The notes under the pieces: model-generated
Databases searched by the model: none
Seen by the model: only the letters and a program-made list of their open reading frames with translations
What the model was told of the DNA's origin: nothing
Part shown: positions 1-8,909 of the stretch, in pieces
Position numbering within the stretch: the stretch's first letter is position 1
How the letters are laid out: every line of letters begins with the position of its first letter
Source: Clostridiaceae bacterium
Lineage (GTDB): Bacteria > Bacillota > Clostridia > Lachnospirales > Lachnospiraceae
DNA: 64,000 bases
Direction: 5' to 3'
NCBI GenBank assembly: GCA_009911305.1
Contig: QXXC01000009.1
Span: forward strand, 56,188 to 120,187
Position numbers and translations under genes: made by a program

Positions 1-440
1 AGCACCGACATTTTAGACGGATTGAGTACAAACAAAAACGGCGTCGAGCGCTCCTTACAATAATCCTCCATTTGTTTCACCAAATCTGCAAAGTCCTCAT
101 GGTACTTGCTGTATGTCCAGTTTTGCGGTATCTTGAAAAACACGTAGCCTTCCTTCCCATACGTATACGAAGGATGAACCATTTTCCCAAACACCCTGTC
201 GTTCAGCAGGGTATATCCCAGGATCATCTGATCCCGCAGTCCGAGCCGGTCGGAGACAAACGCCTCAATATCGTCTGTCAAATCCCGCTCCTCCCGATCG
301 GTTCCTCCCGTGAAGGGGTTAGCGGCCAGCCTTCGGTTATCGATTGCGGAAACCGCATCAGGTTCCCAGTTGAAGGCGCACAGCGGCAGGAGTAAAATCA
401 ATATAAACAGGAGTAAAACAGCTTCTTTTATCTTCTTCAT
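1..440 (-). CDS. DHHW/AlgX-like acetylation partner protein (partial, N-terminal part)
   Basis: Only the first 146 codons are in the window; the gene runs off the left edge. The start ATG at 440 is followed by a hydrophobic segment (about residues 8-24, LLLFILILLLPLCAF) that looks like a signal anchor, then the stretch NWEPDAVSAIDNRRLAANP and a 'FVSDRLGLRDQMI' segment typical of the DHHW family. These extracytoplasmic proteins pair with MBOAT O-acyltransferases in glycan O-acetylation. It starts 12 bases downstream of the MBOAT gene stop, so the two are surely co-transcribed. The catalytic residues would lie outside the window, so function rests on N-terminal resemblance plus the neighbour. 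Confidence 0.75.
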   Translation of the reverse strand, partial: MKKIKEAVLLLFILILLLPLCAFNWEPDAVSAIDNRRLAANPFTGGTDREERDLTDDIEAFVSDRLGLRDQMILGYTLLNDRVFGKMVHPSYTYGKEGYVFFKIPQNWTYSKYHEDFADLVKQMEDYCKERSTPFLFVLNPSKMSV

Positions 441-452
441 GCCGGCCTCCCT

Positions 453-1910
453 TTAGTATTGAAAATAAATAAACGGATGATAGGATGAATTAACCATGCA
501 GAGAATGGCTGTGACAAATAATCCCAGCAGCACCGCTTCCTGTACGATATATCCCGCCTTTTTTTCTGAAAGCTGCCTGTACATCTCCTGTACCCGCGCC
601 CCGCCTGCAAGCGTTGCCCCAAGCAGCCCGACGACGGTCAGAACCATCATCTGCCTGTCAAAATAATAACGCCAGGTAAACTGGATTTCCTCAAACTGCC
701 GTTTTCCAATCATCATCTCCCACCATGCCATAAACTCCGAGAGCGTGCTGAAACGAAACAGTTCCCAGCACATCACGGTTATACAGGCTGTCAGAAGCCA
801 TTTCACCGCCCCCGGAACAGCCTGATACCACCGCTTTTTTTGCAGCATCCGCTCCAGAATGACAAATCCTCCATTTACAGCTCCCCACAGGATATAGGTC
901 CAGCTTGCCCCGTGCCACAGTCCGGTAAGTGCAAAGACAACGGCAAGGTTTAAGAGCGTCCGCCTTTCCCCTCTCCGGCTTCCCCCCAGAGGAATATAGA
1001 CATATTCCCGGAACCAGTTTCCAAGAGAGATATGCCACCTGCGCCAGAATTCACTAATGGAACGGGAACGGTATGGAAAATGAAAATTTTCTCTGAATTC
1101 AAAACCCAGTACGGATGCAGTGCCCATCGCGATATCCGAATATCCTGCGAAATCATAATAGATCTGCAGTGCATAGAGGATTACCCCCCCCCATGCCGAA
1201 AAAACGTCTGTCCCAACGGCGGCATTCCTCTCCATTTCAAGAATACACGCTCCAAACATATCAGCGAGAATCAACTTTTTGGCAAAGCCGGCCATTATAC
1301 GGTTCACACCCTTCACTGCAGCATCCAGTGACATGCGGCAGGTCCGTATCTGAGGCTGAAAGTCCTTCCACAGCACGATAGGCCCTGAAACAAGCTTCGG
1401 AAAAAACGTCAGATACAGGGCGCAGTCTGTAAGGCTGCCTGCCTGTGCCTCTCCCCTGCAGATATCAGCCAGATAAGAAACCGCTGAAAACGTAAGAAAC
1501 GAAATACCCAGCAGCGAACGTGGTTCTGTGAGGCTCCATGTTACATGAAACCAGTCTTTCGCGATGGATGCTGCGAAAGCCGTATATTTGCAATAAAATA
1601 AAAGGGCGAGCAGCAAACCGCCTCCCAGAGCGCCCAAAATGGCGGCTCCCTTTGGAAGGTTCTTTCCCGCAGAAATCAGCCTTGCCCATGCATATACGAT
1701 TATGATATAAATACACAGCCTGAACATATCGTCAAAACAGGCCCAGCCGTAAAAGCACAGGCTGAACCCGATCAAAGTCCGATCTCTCAGGCGTATTTTT
1801 TTCATCGCCGCACAGCTCCAGGGGGCAGATTCCAGATAAGCCGCCGCGCTATAAAACAAAAGAGCGGCCGGAAAATATACAAATAGAAATATGACGGTTG
1901 TAAAGCCCAT
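453..1910 (-). CDS. MBOAT-family polysaccharide O-acetyltransferase (AlgI-like)
   Basis: A multi-pass membrane enzyme of about 485 residues that would bring acetyl groups across the membrane for transfer to the surface glycan. It has many hydrophobic segments and the family hallmarks YDFAGYSDIAMG, FWRRWHISLGNWFREYVY and LTGLWHGASWTY; the His of LWHG is the expected catalytic residue. An in-frame ATG also exists at 1922, but it sits inside the AAAGGAGGATG ribosome site, so I take the ATG at 1910, about 12 bases after GGAGG. It lies between the cytidylyltransferase gene and the DHHW gene at the distal end of the glycan operon. The MBOAT call is firm; acetate as the acyl group is inferred from the family. 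Confidence 0.9.
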   Translation of the reverse strand: MGFTTVIFLFVYFPAALLFYSAAAYLESAPWSCAAMKKIRLRDRTLIGFSLCFYGWACFDDMFRLCIYIIIVYAWARLISAGKNLPKGAAILGALGGGLLLALLFYCKYTAFAASIAKDWFHVTWSLTEPRSLLGISFLTFSAVSYLADICRGEAQAGSLTDCALYLTFFPKLVSGPIVLWKDFQPQIRTCRMSLDAAVKGVNRIMAGFAKKLILADMFGACILEMERNAAVGTDVFSAWGGVILYALQIYYDFAGYSDIAMGTASVLGFEFRENFHFPYRSRSISEFWRRWHISLGNWFREYVYIPLGGSRRGERRTLLNLAVVFALTGLWHGASWTYILWGAVNGGFVILERMLQKKRWYQAVPGAVKWLLTACITVMCWELFRFSTLSEFMAWWEMMIGKRQFEEIQFTWRYYFDRQMMVLTVVGLLGATLAGGARVQEMYRQLSEKKAGYIVQEAVLLGLFVTAILCMVNSSYHPFIYFQY

Positions 1911-1960
1911 GATGCGCTCCATCCTCCTTTACCTTACAGGCTCAAATGACAACGCGGTAA

Positions 1961-2677
1961 TTAATTCAGCCATCCATCCTTTTCAATCTTCAGACAGGCT
2001 TTAAACAGCTCCAAATCATCCTTTGTTGTTAATTTGATATTTCTGTCCGATCCGGCGGCAAAATACAGCCGTTCTCCCAGATCCACCATCAGTGTATTGG
2101 CATAAGATGAACCGTGAAGACCAATGTTCTTTTCAAACGCCTCATGATAGGCCCAGTCTATCTTTTCAAACAGGTAGGCCTGCGGGGTCGAAATCCGGCG
2201 GATCGTCTCTCTTGGAATGTATTCCTCTGTTGATATCGCATCCTTCACCTTAAATATCTGTTCGTGGTAAGGCATTGAGGTGACAGCATTTCCATACATC
2301 CTGCATTTTATGATGACATCTGACAATACCGAGCCGTCGATCAGCGGGCGGATACCGTCATGTATCACAATAATGTCATCCTTTTCACACTTTCCCTCCA
2401 GATGAAAAATGCCGTTCCGTATCGATTCCTGCCCGGTCTGGCCGCCGGAAACGACCCATTTTAATTTATGGATATGAAATTGCCTTGCATAAGCCTTTAA
2501 AATATCGTGCCAGCCATCGAGGCAGACCACCTCAATCGCATCAATCTGCGGATGATTCTGAAAGCTTTCCAGGGTATAGATCAAAACCGGCTTATCATAG
2601 ACATTAATAAACTGCTTCGGTATATCCTGATTCATTCGCCGCCCGCTTCCGCCTGCTATCACAACTGCAATATTCAT
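1961..2677 (-). CDS. IspD/TarI-family cytidylyltransferase
   Basis: A 238-residue GT-A-fold nucleotidyltransferase. The N-terminus IAVVIAGGSGRRMNQDIPKQF is the CTP-binding motif of the IspD/TarI family, and VIHDGIRPLID is its metal and substrate loop. Such enzymes make CDP-methylerythritol (isoprenoid pathway) or CDP-ribitol (teichoic acids). The position inside a polysaccharide operon, beside LicD, favours a sugar-alcohol substrate such as ribitol 5-phosphate, but no TarJ-type reductase is present here. The start overlaps the end of the polymerase gene by 74 bases, implying translational coupling. It could still be the cell's ispD; sequence alone does not decide. Confidence 0.8.
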   Translation of the reverse strand: MNIAVVIAGGSGRRMNQDIPKQFINVYDKPVLIYTLESFQNHPQIDAIEVVCLDGWHDILKAYARQFHIHKLKWVVSGGQTGQESIRNGIFHLEGKCEKDDIIVIHDGIRPLIDGSVLSDVIIKCRMYGNAVTSMPYHEQIFKVKDAISTEEYIPRETIRRISTPQAYLFEKIDWAYHEAFEKNIGLHGSSYANTLMVDLGERLYFAAGSDRNIKLTTKDDLELFKACLKIEKDGWLN

Positions 2678-4229
2678 ACAAAACGCCCTCTCTTTCTGAA
2701 ATTATAACCTCTGCGTTCTCCCGGGCGGTTATCTGAAACGCCCCTGCCGCCGTTCGTCCCACCGCATACCGCCTTGCCAGAAGCAAACTCCCTGCCTGAC
2801 AGGCGAGCGCCGTACACCAAAACGGCATCCTGAAAAGAAACGATATCCCGCCGATCGCTTCTGCCCTGGCCATAAACAGAATGCCCGGAATACCCGAAAG
2901 CAGCAGCGCAAATGGAAATACGCCCCGCCTCCCAAATTCTGCCAGCCAGATTAACAGGAAACCCAAAACCAGACTGAAGATCACAATCCCCATAAATCCA
3001 AAATCCGCGTATACCTCCAGCAGAAAAGAAGAACCGCACCCGTGTCCCTCCAGATATTGATCGCCCATCAGCGCATAGGACAGATGATGCGCCATGCTGT
3101 TTCCTTTCGTGGCCTTTAAGATATTGTTTCCCTGTCCCAGCCCGTCCGAGCCCAGGATAAGCCGCGCCAGGCTTCCGTAACGGAAATAATCAAGGATTCC
3201 CCCAAAGGTGTAACCAGCCGTCCCCCCGGACGGAAGCAGTTCAAAAGCTCCCAGCCCGCTGCAAAGCCAGGAAAAGGTGACGCCCTGTTTAAAAAACAAA
3301 TCTGTGATAATAGAGCCAATCCCTGACAGGGCGCCCGCTGTTCCCTCGCGGATATAATTGTACATGCCTAAAAAGATCAGCCCCAGAGGTATGCCAACCG
3401 CCATCAACGCCTTTTCTCCGGCCGACATCCATCGTTCCCTGCTGCCGTAAGAATCGCGCAGGACATAATAGATCACGGCAAGGATCACATTCGATACGAT
3501 CGGGTTCCTCTGTCCCACGATCAGCGACGGAACTGCTGACAGAACATAGAAAAGCAGCATCCAGAATGCGCTTCTCTTTTCAGGCATGGCAGCCAGGTAA
3601 AAATACAGGCTGTATTCCGTAAAGGTGGAGAACACATAGATCACATACGGATATCCGCTGTGAAAGGAAACATAGTAGTCCGCATAAGAATGATTCGCCA
3701 TAAATGCGATTTTCTCCCACCCGATCGCCATGGAGCACGCCATTGAAATACAAAACAATATCCCTGCGGTAAAGAGCATCGCTCTCCTGTACATACAGGC
3801 AAAACCCGTATCCGTTTTCCTTCTCCCGCCGCCTCCTCTGGCATGGCGGCTCAGCAGATAACGCCTTCCGGCCAGCGCTCCCAGACATACAGACAGCACA
3901 GACAGATACATTATAACCAGCGCGGTCCCTGTATCCGCGCCGCTGTAATAATACCATCCTGCATAATCAAACCAGTTTTCTCCCCTGCACAGCCCGATCA
4001 AGGGGCGTCCGAGCAGAAAAACGAAGAAGGTGACAAAGAAAAAAAACAGCAGGATCCTGTGACGGATATCTGCCGCCGAATATACCATTCCCGCCAGCCA
4101 CAGAAACAGTATGCTGATTAAAAATACGTCTGCTCCCTTTTCCATAAACAAAGATGCCGTCAGGCATACGGCAGAAAGAAAAGCAAGCAGAAATTGAATG
4201 CACGTAAATAAGATTTTTGATTTATTCAT
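2604..4229 (-). CDS. Wzy-like oligosaccharide repeat-unit polymerase
   Basis: A 541-residue integral membrane protein with roughly a dozen hydrophobic segments, a large extracytoplasmic loop (about residues 300-400) and a charged cytoplasmic tail. No strict catalytic motif is visible, as usual for Wzy polymerases. The motif GQRNPIVSNVILAVIYY and its position next to the flippase support the call. It overlaps the flippase gene by 8 bases at its start and the cytidylyltransferase gene by 74 bases at its end. The last ~25 residues lie in that overlap and have no membrane character, so the C-terminus could be a drifted extension. An O-antigen ligase-like role is the main alternative. Confidence 0.72.
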   Translation of the reverse strand: MNKSKILFTCIQFLLAFLSAVCLTASLFMEKGADVFLISILFLWLAGMVYSAADIRHRILLFFFFVTFFVFLLGRPLIGLCRGENWFDYAGWYYYSGADTGTALVIMYLSVLSVCLGALAGRRYLLSRHARGGGGRRKTDTGFACMYRRAMLFTAGILFCISMACSMAIGWEKIAFMANHSYADYYVSFHSGYPYVIYVFSTFTEYSLYFYLAAMPEKRSAFWMLLFYVLSAVPSLIVGQRNPIVSNVILAVIYYVLRDSYGSRERWMSAGEKALMAVGIPLGLIFLGMYNYIREGTAGALSGIGSIITDLFFKQGVTFSWLCSGLGAFELLPSGGTAGYTFGGILDYFRYGSLARLILGSDGLGQGNNILKATKGNSMAHHLSYALMGDQYLEGHGCGSSFLLEVYADFGFMGIVIFSLVLGFLLIWLAEFGRRGVFPFALLLSGIPGILFMARAEAIGGISFLFRMPFWCTALACQAGSLLLARRYAVGRTAAGAFQITARENAEVIISEREGVLYEYCSCDSRRKRAANESGYTEAVY

Positions 4230-5679
4230 CCTTCGCCTTCCTTTTGAACACAGCTAAAAGCCCCGGTAATGACGGATTTTTTAATATCATTTCTACAGCA
4301 AAATATACAATGGCCGAGCATAAAACCATACATATGATATCTGTAAAACGATTTTCAGACAGGGGTTTTAACACAAAAAGTACGATGATCACTGCCCCGC
4401 ATCCGATCCATGATTTCCAAAAAACCTGCCGGATCCCTTCCAGCCTGATATACTTCCTGCCCTCATTCCTGGCATAAAAACAGGTGATCCCTTCCGCTAT
4501 CAGGGTTGTCAGGGCCGCCGCATTCTCTCTCCAGAAAGGAATGAAAATCAAATTCAGCAGCACATTGACACAGGCGCTGAATACAGTGATTTTAAACAAG
4601 GTCATCTCACGCCCGATTGGCACCAGGATACACTGCCCCCAAAAATAGGCCCCAAAACAAAAAAACAGCGCCACCGTCAGCAGATACAGGGAGGAGGACG
4701 CCTGCGCATAGGCCGGGCCCGCAGTCATCCATACCATCTGTCGGTTCAGCATTATCATGCCGGTCATGGCCGGTAAGAGCAGCGTCACCAGCGTCTTATA
4801 GATATCCTCCGCCGCAATCTGGAATCTCCCCAGGCTGCCGTCCCCGGAGAGGGACGACAGCCTGGGGATGGAGACCACAATGACGGACGACAAAATATTT
4901 TTAACCACAGCATAAATTTTGGAGGAAACCGCATAGATTCCCACGGTCCTGTCATCGCACAGAAATCCGAGAACCGTGATGTCAGAATTCACATAGACCG
5001 TCACCGCCGCCGACATGGCAAACAGCACCAGGATGGGACCCATATGCCGTTTCCAGTTGATCCCCCGGATCAGATGAATCCTGCAATAGAGCCGGGATCG
5101 CATAAAATTTGCCAGGCCGACCCCTGCCACAGAAAAAAAGGTGACGGCTGCATACATGTTTACATCATGCTCTGTCCTGACAAAGAGGACCAGTAAAATC
5201 AATGATATAAACTGAAATACAATGCTCTGGATCGTGATATACGTATAATCCTCATAGATCGAATAGAGCCATTCCACGCTTACCGGCTTAAAAGCCATCT
5301 GCAGAGATAAAATGAGCAGCAGGGATTTATAATCCCGAAATTTTGGCGCTGCAAAAAGCAGCGCTGTAAACAGGATGTACGCGCAGACAGACGATACCGC
5401 ATGAATGGAAAACATCTCATTGGCAAAATGCCCCAGCGCTTCCCGGTTATCGCGTATCCGCGCCCCTTCCCTTACCGCATATGCATGAATGCCCAGCCCT
5501 GCCAGCAGGATAAAATAGCCGATGACCGAAGATGCGAAATGATATTTTCCGGTTTGATCCACCCCCAAAATTCTTGAAACATATGGAAATGTAATCAGGG
5601 GGAATATCATTCCCATCATCCCCCTGACCGCATTCAAAACCATATTTAACTTCAAAGATTTCTCTTTTCGTTTTGTCAT
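4222..5679 (-). CDS. Wzx-like lipid-linked oligosaccharide flippase (MOP superfamily)
   Basis: A 485-residue protein with about 12-14 membrane segments. The N-terminal signature LNMVLNAVRGMMGMIFPLITFPYVSRILG is typical of RfbX/Wzx flippases (the 'FPYVSRILG' core is the clearest part). It would flip undecaprenyl-linked repeat units to the outer face for the neighbouring polymerase. The polymerase start overlaps its stop by 8 bases. Upstream, 40 bases separate it from the HAD phosphatase gene. Confidence 0.88.
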   Translation of the reverse strand: MTKRKEKSLKLNMVLNAVRGMMGMIFPLITFPYVSRILGVDQTGKYHFASSVIGYFILLAGLGIHAYAVREGARIRDNREALGHFANEMFSIHAVSSVCAYILFTALLFAAPKFRDYKSLLLILSLQMAFKPVSVEWLYSIYEDYTYITIQSIVFQFISLILLVLFVRTEHDVNMYAAVTFFSVAGVGLANFMRSRLYCRIHLIRGINWKRHMGPILVLFAMSAAVTVYVNSDITVLGFLCDDRTVGIYAVSSKIYAVVKNILSSVIVVSIPRLSSLSGDGSLGRFQIAAEDIYKTLVTLLLPAMTGMIMLNRQMVWMTAGPAYAQASSSLYLLTVALFFCFGAYFWGQCILVPIGREMTLFKITVFSACVNVLLNLIFIPFWRENAAALTTLIAEGITCFYARNEGRKYIRLEGIRQVFWKSWIGCGAVIIVLFVLKPLSENRFTDIICMVLCSAIVYFAVEMILKNPSLPGLLAVFKRKAKDE

Positions 5680-5719
5680 TCAATATCTCCTCTGTGTTCC
5701 TTACGCCTGCATGAAGGGG

Positions 5720-6121
5720 CTACAGGCCGGGATCCTCCTCTATGACAATCGGGCTCCATTTGTCCCTGTCACGGCATAACGCCATGCTCATGCACAGCCC
5801 GCCCGGCTTGTTGTCATTGATTAAAATCCGCTCCCCATAAGGAGCCCCGAAAATAATATGATCATACCGGATGCCGTGATCCGACAAAAACCGCTCCGTC
5901 TGGCTGCGGTATTCCTCCGGGCGGGATGTCAGAAACAGGATCATATCTTTGGGCGGCAGAGAATGTAAAAACGCCTCCGCCCCGTCCAAAAACGTGTCCG
6001 TCCCATCCGTTTTATATCCGTTATGTCTGACAATCGTCCCGTCCAAATCTAAAATCCATGTATGCCCCAGCGTGCTCAGGACCATCCTGGGCACAGGACT
6101 GATAAACGCCTTATGCTCCAT
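5720..6121 (-). CDS. small HAD-superfamily phosphatase
   Basis: A 133-residue HAD hydrolase. The nucleophile motif DLDGTIV is at about residues 24-30, a threonine/serine motif II (FLTSRPEEY) follows, and ILINDNKPGG supplies the acidic motif IV. There is no large cap domain, so it resembles small C0-type phosphatases that act on sugar or polyol phosphates. It overlaps the SIS gene by 11 bases and sits in a SIS - kinase/nucleotidyltransferase set, so it probably removes a phosphate during synthesis of an activated building block. The substrate is unknown. Confidence 0.75.
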   Translation of the reverse strand: MEHKAFISPVPRMVLSTLGHTWILDLDGTIVRHNGYKTDGTDTFLDGAEAFLHSLPPKDMILFLTSRPEEYRSQTERFLSDHGIRYDHIIFGAPYGERILINDNKPGGLCMSMALCRDRDKWSPIVIEEDPGL

Positions 6122-6713
6122 GGCTCAACTGCGCTCCAATCGCTCCTCCCGGGTGATTCGGCTTAAAGTCCCCCTCCAGCGTCAGACCCATTCTTTTTGA
6201 CAGTTCGATGGCAACTGTCTGGAGTACGATCAGATTTAACGTGGTGGAATTATTCGGTATCACATCCCACAAATCCCCTTCATGCTCCAGTTGAATGATT
6301 AATTTATTTTCCATGCCGTCTGCGAGCTCGCTGCGCTCCATAAAGCTTAAAAGCCACAGCTTCACCCCTGCGCGTCTTTTTAAGCGCTCCGCCAGATAAA
6401 CAGATTCCGCCGTGGAACCGCTTTTTGTAAGCAGGATGACCAAATCGCCCTCCCTCACCATCCCCATGTCCCCGTGAACCGCTGAATTGGTATGTAAGAA
6501 ATTAGCGTCCAGCCCGAGCGACAGCATGGTCCCTTCAAATTTCTCGCAGATCGGCACATTTTTTCCCAGCCCGGAAGCGATGATTCTGCGCCCGGCCTGC
6601 AGGGTTGATTCGCAGTCTGCAATCAGCCGTTCCAGCGGCTCTCTCTGAATGGATCGCAATGCCCGGCAGATAATCGCTGCGTTCGCTTCAAAATACTCAA
6701 ATGCACTGTCCAC
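6111..6713 (-). CDS. SIS-domain phosphosugar isomerase (KpsF/GmhA-like)
   Basis: A 200-residue single SIS domain. Visible motifs are RRIIASGLGKN (phosphate loop), NSAVHGDMGMVREGDLVILLTKSGSTAES (only its KSGSTAES part is the classical phosphate-binding motif) and a C-terminal FKPNHPGGAIGA, which is characteristic of KpsF/GutQ arabinose-5-phosphate isomerases. KpsF normally also has CBS domains, absent here. It lies between the HAD gene (11-base overlap) and the nucleotidyltransferase-kinase gene (1-base overlap). I infer an aldose-ketose phosphate isomerisation that feeds the neighbouring activating enzymes. Confidence 0.82.
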   Translation of the reverse strand: MDSAFEYFEANAAIICRALRSIQREPLERLIADCESTLQAGRRIIASGLGKNVPICEKFEGTMLSLGLDANFLHTNSAVHGDMGMVREGDLVILLTKSGSTAESVYLAERLKRRAGVKLWLLSFMERSELADGMENKLIIQLEHEGDLWDVIPNNSTTLNLIVLQTVAIELSKRMGLTLEGDFKPNHPGGAIGAQLSHGA

Positions 6714-8224
6714 TACAGCACCTCCTCAAGGTAATAAAGCCCCTGGTAAAACGCGCCGCAGATGGAATCATAATCCTCCCACGCATAGGTGGTTAAGCTG
6801 AGCCATGTGACAGCGAGCAAAAGCCTCATCTGCGCCCGGCTCACTTCTTCCCCTGCCATTTCAAAAAAATCATCCTCCATATCCTCCCAGTGGCTGGAAT
6901 CGATATGAAGCGTCACATCCTCTTCGCCGATAACCAGCTTAAAACGTTTTAAATTAAAGAGATCATAATTGCTGTACAGCGAATAATACAGCTTCACCCA
7001 GTCATACGCCGCATCGCCGAATAACTCGTTCGTCCCAAAATATCCTCTTGGATCCAGAAAGACCGGAACGCAGTCCTGCCCCTGCTTTTTTAACATCATG
7101 TTGCTGAATGTACAGTCGCCGTGAATCAGGTGAAACTGCGGCGGGACATATTGCATCACAAGGCGTTCCAGTTCCTTTTTATAGAAAAAAACGTTGCGGC
7201 AGACCCGCCCGTTGACAGTCACTCTCTCCCGGTCCGCAAACGGAACCAGGCCGCGTATTTTTTCCAGGCGGTCAAATGTTTTGCCCACATAAGCGGTATA
7301 ATAGCTTTCCCTGTCAGACGGGATATGCCCCAGATGATGGATCTGCTTTAAGCCGTCCATGATCTGCTTTAAAACAGCGCGCTTCTGGGATGGCAGAAGA
7401 TCCGTGTATTCGTAAATCGTCTTCCCGTCAATCCGCTCCATACAAAGCGGCTCATATCCATAGATGGCGGGGATATTGTGAAATCCTTTTTCCTGCGCGT
7501 GTTTATACCATGCCGCCTCGCGGACCGAAAGCTTCCTTCCCTGCTCATTGACTGCCTCTTTATAAAGCCGGTCCCCTTCGGTCCATATGCGGTTAAACGG
7601 GCGGCACCTCGGCCTGGGAAGCCTCGCCCACTCACTGTAAACCCCGTATTCATGCGTGTGGGACAATTCCTGTATCTCAAAATCGATATCCTGGCCCTGA
7701 AGCCATTTTACAAATTCCCCGTTTTCCGGCACATGCTCCAGACAGGCTTTATCCCTGAATATAAAATAACCGGCGACCCCCAGGTCCGCGCTTGGCTGCT
7801 CGATAAAGCGGTGATTCTCATATCTCCAGCGGCACGGGAAATCACGGGACAGCCCGATTATAGGATGCTCCGACTCGGGGATCCTGTGATCATCCCCAAG
7901 AATGAGATCGCACCAAATCAGCATAAACCGTTTATGTTCAGGAATGCAGGAAAGGGCCTTTTTTAATCCCGCGCATGTGCCGCTGTTTCCTGAACCGCAT
8001 ACCAGGGTGTAATCGATCTCTGCAAACGTGTGCAGATACCGGTCAAGCACATCATATTTATAATCGCCAATAACCACAAATTTCCGGTCCGGGTATTTAT
8101 GGAATAAATGAAATATCATCGGAAGATTGTTGACCGGGACTAAGGCTTTTGGTTTATTCCTCGTCAGCGCCTCCATCCGGCTTCCCTTCCCGCCCGCCTG
8201 CACAATAATATAATCTAAACTCAT
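6713..8224 (-). CDS. bifunctional nucleotidyltransferase / APH-type small-molecule kinase (LicC-LicA-like fusion)
   Basis: A 503-residue two-domain protein. The N-terminal half (about 1-230) is a GT-A nucleotidyltransferase with VQAGGKGSRMEALTRNKPKA and the metal-binding IWCDLILGDD. The C-terminal half (about 250-503) is an aminoglycoside/choline kinase-fold phosphotransferase with the catalytic loop HLIHGDCTFSNMM and the metal motif VFLDPRG. I chose the ATG at 8224 over an in-frame ATG at 8254 because homology starts at SLDYIIVQAGG. One chain would phosphorylate a small alcohol or sugar and then activate it with an NTP. Choline (LicA+LicC logic) is one candidate, since LicD is in the same operon; a sugar phosphate is the other, given the SIS and HAD genes beside it. 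Confidence 0.82.
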   Translation of the reverse strand: MSLDYIIVQAGGKGSRMEALTRNKPKALVPVNNLPMIFHLFHKYPDRKFVVIGDYKYDVLDRYLHTFAEIDYTLVCGSGNSGTCAGLKKALSCIPEHKRFMLIWCDLILGDDHRIPESEHPIIGLSRDFPCRWRYENHRFIEQPSADLGVAGYFIFRDKACLEHVPENGEFVKWLQGQDIDFEIQELSHTHEYGVYSEWARLPRPRCRPFNRIWTEGDRLYKEAVNEQGRKLSVREAAWYKHAQEKGFHNIPAIYGYEPLCMERIDGKTIYEYTDLLPSQKRAVLKQIMDGLKQIHHLGHIPSDRESYYTAYVGKTFDRLEKIRGLVPFADRERVTVNGRVCRNVFFYKKELERLVMQYVPPQFHLIHGDCTFSNMMLKKQGQDCVPVFLDPRGYFGTNELFGDAAYDWVKLYYSLYSNYDLFNLKRFKLVIGEEDVTLHIDSSHWEDMEDDFFEMAGEEVSRAQMRLLLAVTWLSLTTYAWEDYDSICGAFYQGLYYLEEVL

Positions 8225-8272
8225 CCATGCTCTCCATCTTCCAGAAAAATTCAAGTTTCAACTGCAGCTCCA

Positions 8273-8533
8273 TTAATCTTTGAATTTTTTCTCATTATAC
8301 ATTTTCATCTGCCGGTAGATGCGCAGGATCCGTTTGCCTGACATCACATCGTCTATCAGCTCCTCAAGCTCCGCGCCCAGATCGTCCCGCTGAACCCGTA
8401 AAATATCCAGCCGTTTCCGGCAGTCCTGCCTGAAGCCGTCGTCGATGTCATCCCTCCCGGCCTGTTCCGTCATGTGATAAATTTTTAATTCATTAATGCA
8501 CAGCTTATCAATCAGGCTTCCTACGGTTTCCAT
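8273..8533 (-). CDS. DUF4254-like protein, C-terminal half (split gene)
   Basis: An 86-residue product that matches only the second half of the DUF4254 family, beginning exactly at TVGSLIDKLCINELKIYHM and ending with RIYRQMKMYNEKKF. The ATG at 8533 has a good ribosome site (AAGGAGAGG, 9 bases upstream), better than the in-frame TTG at 8578. It overlaps the 3' end of the N-terminal half by 26 bases in the +1 frame. The family occurs in glycan clusters and has no established biochemical role that I can name. Either the two halves are made as separate chains by coupled translation, or one base in the six-T run at 8561-8566 is a real or sequencing frameshift. Confidence 0.72.
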   Translation of the reverse strand: METVGSLIDKLCINELKIYHMTEQAGRDDIDDGFRQDCRKRLDILRVQRDDLGAELEELIDDVMSGKRILRIYRQMKMYNEKKFKD

Positions 8534-8894
8534 GATCACCCTCTCCTTCCGGCCACCCTCTTTTTTGCGCGGCGTCAATCATAATCTCGTCAATTTCTTC
8601 AATCAGATCATTGCGGTGCTGGTTCAGCGGGTTTATATTCCGGATCGCTTTCAGCACCACATCGTCCTGCATGCTTCTCACCTTGTCTTCTTCATGCCAC
8701 ATCTCTGTGTTCGTCACAACCAGCTCCCTGATCACCGCTGCCACGTCATCACGGTGATCATTCAGCGGTCTGATCTTTCGTATTTCGTCCGTGACAATCA
8801 CACGGTCCGGGTTCTGAAGCTGGTTCTCATTGTGCCAGCTTATGATTTGCTCCTGGATGATTTCCGTGATCCCGGCTGCTGTCCATCGTTTCAT
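8508..8894 (-). CDS. DUF4254-like protein, N-terminal half (split gene)
   Basis: A 128-residue product matching the first half of DUF4254: TNTEMWHEEDKVRS and NINPLNQHRNDLIEEIDE are the recognisable core. After QKR it leaves the family and ends in GWPEGEGDHGNRRKPD, which is the frame shadow of the downstream ribosome site. Removing one base from the A6 run (minus strand, 8561-8566) would join it directly to the other half. It follows the unknown gene at 8910-9830 by 15 bases. Confidence 0.75.
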   Translation of the reverse strand: MKRWTAAGITEIIQEQIISWHNENQLQNPDRVIVTDEIRKIRPLNDHRDDVAAVIRELVVTNTEMWHEEDKVRSMQDDVVLKAIRNINPLNQHRNDLIEEIDEIMIDAAQKRGWPEGEGDHGNRRKPD

Positions 8895-8909
8895 TTTCGT
8901 TTCCTCCTG

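Noticed and set aside
5720..8224. A standard ADP- or GDP-heptose pathway (GmhA, HddA/HldE, GmhB, HddC)
   Set aside because: The four activities are superficially present, but the SIS protein has the KpsF-type end, the kinase has the APH fold rather than GHMP or PfkB, and the HAD lacks the GmhB zinc loop as far as I can see.
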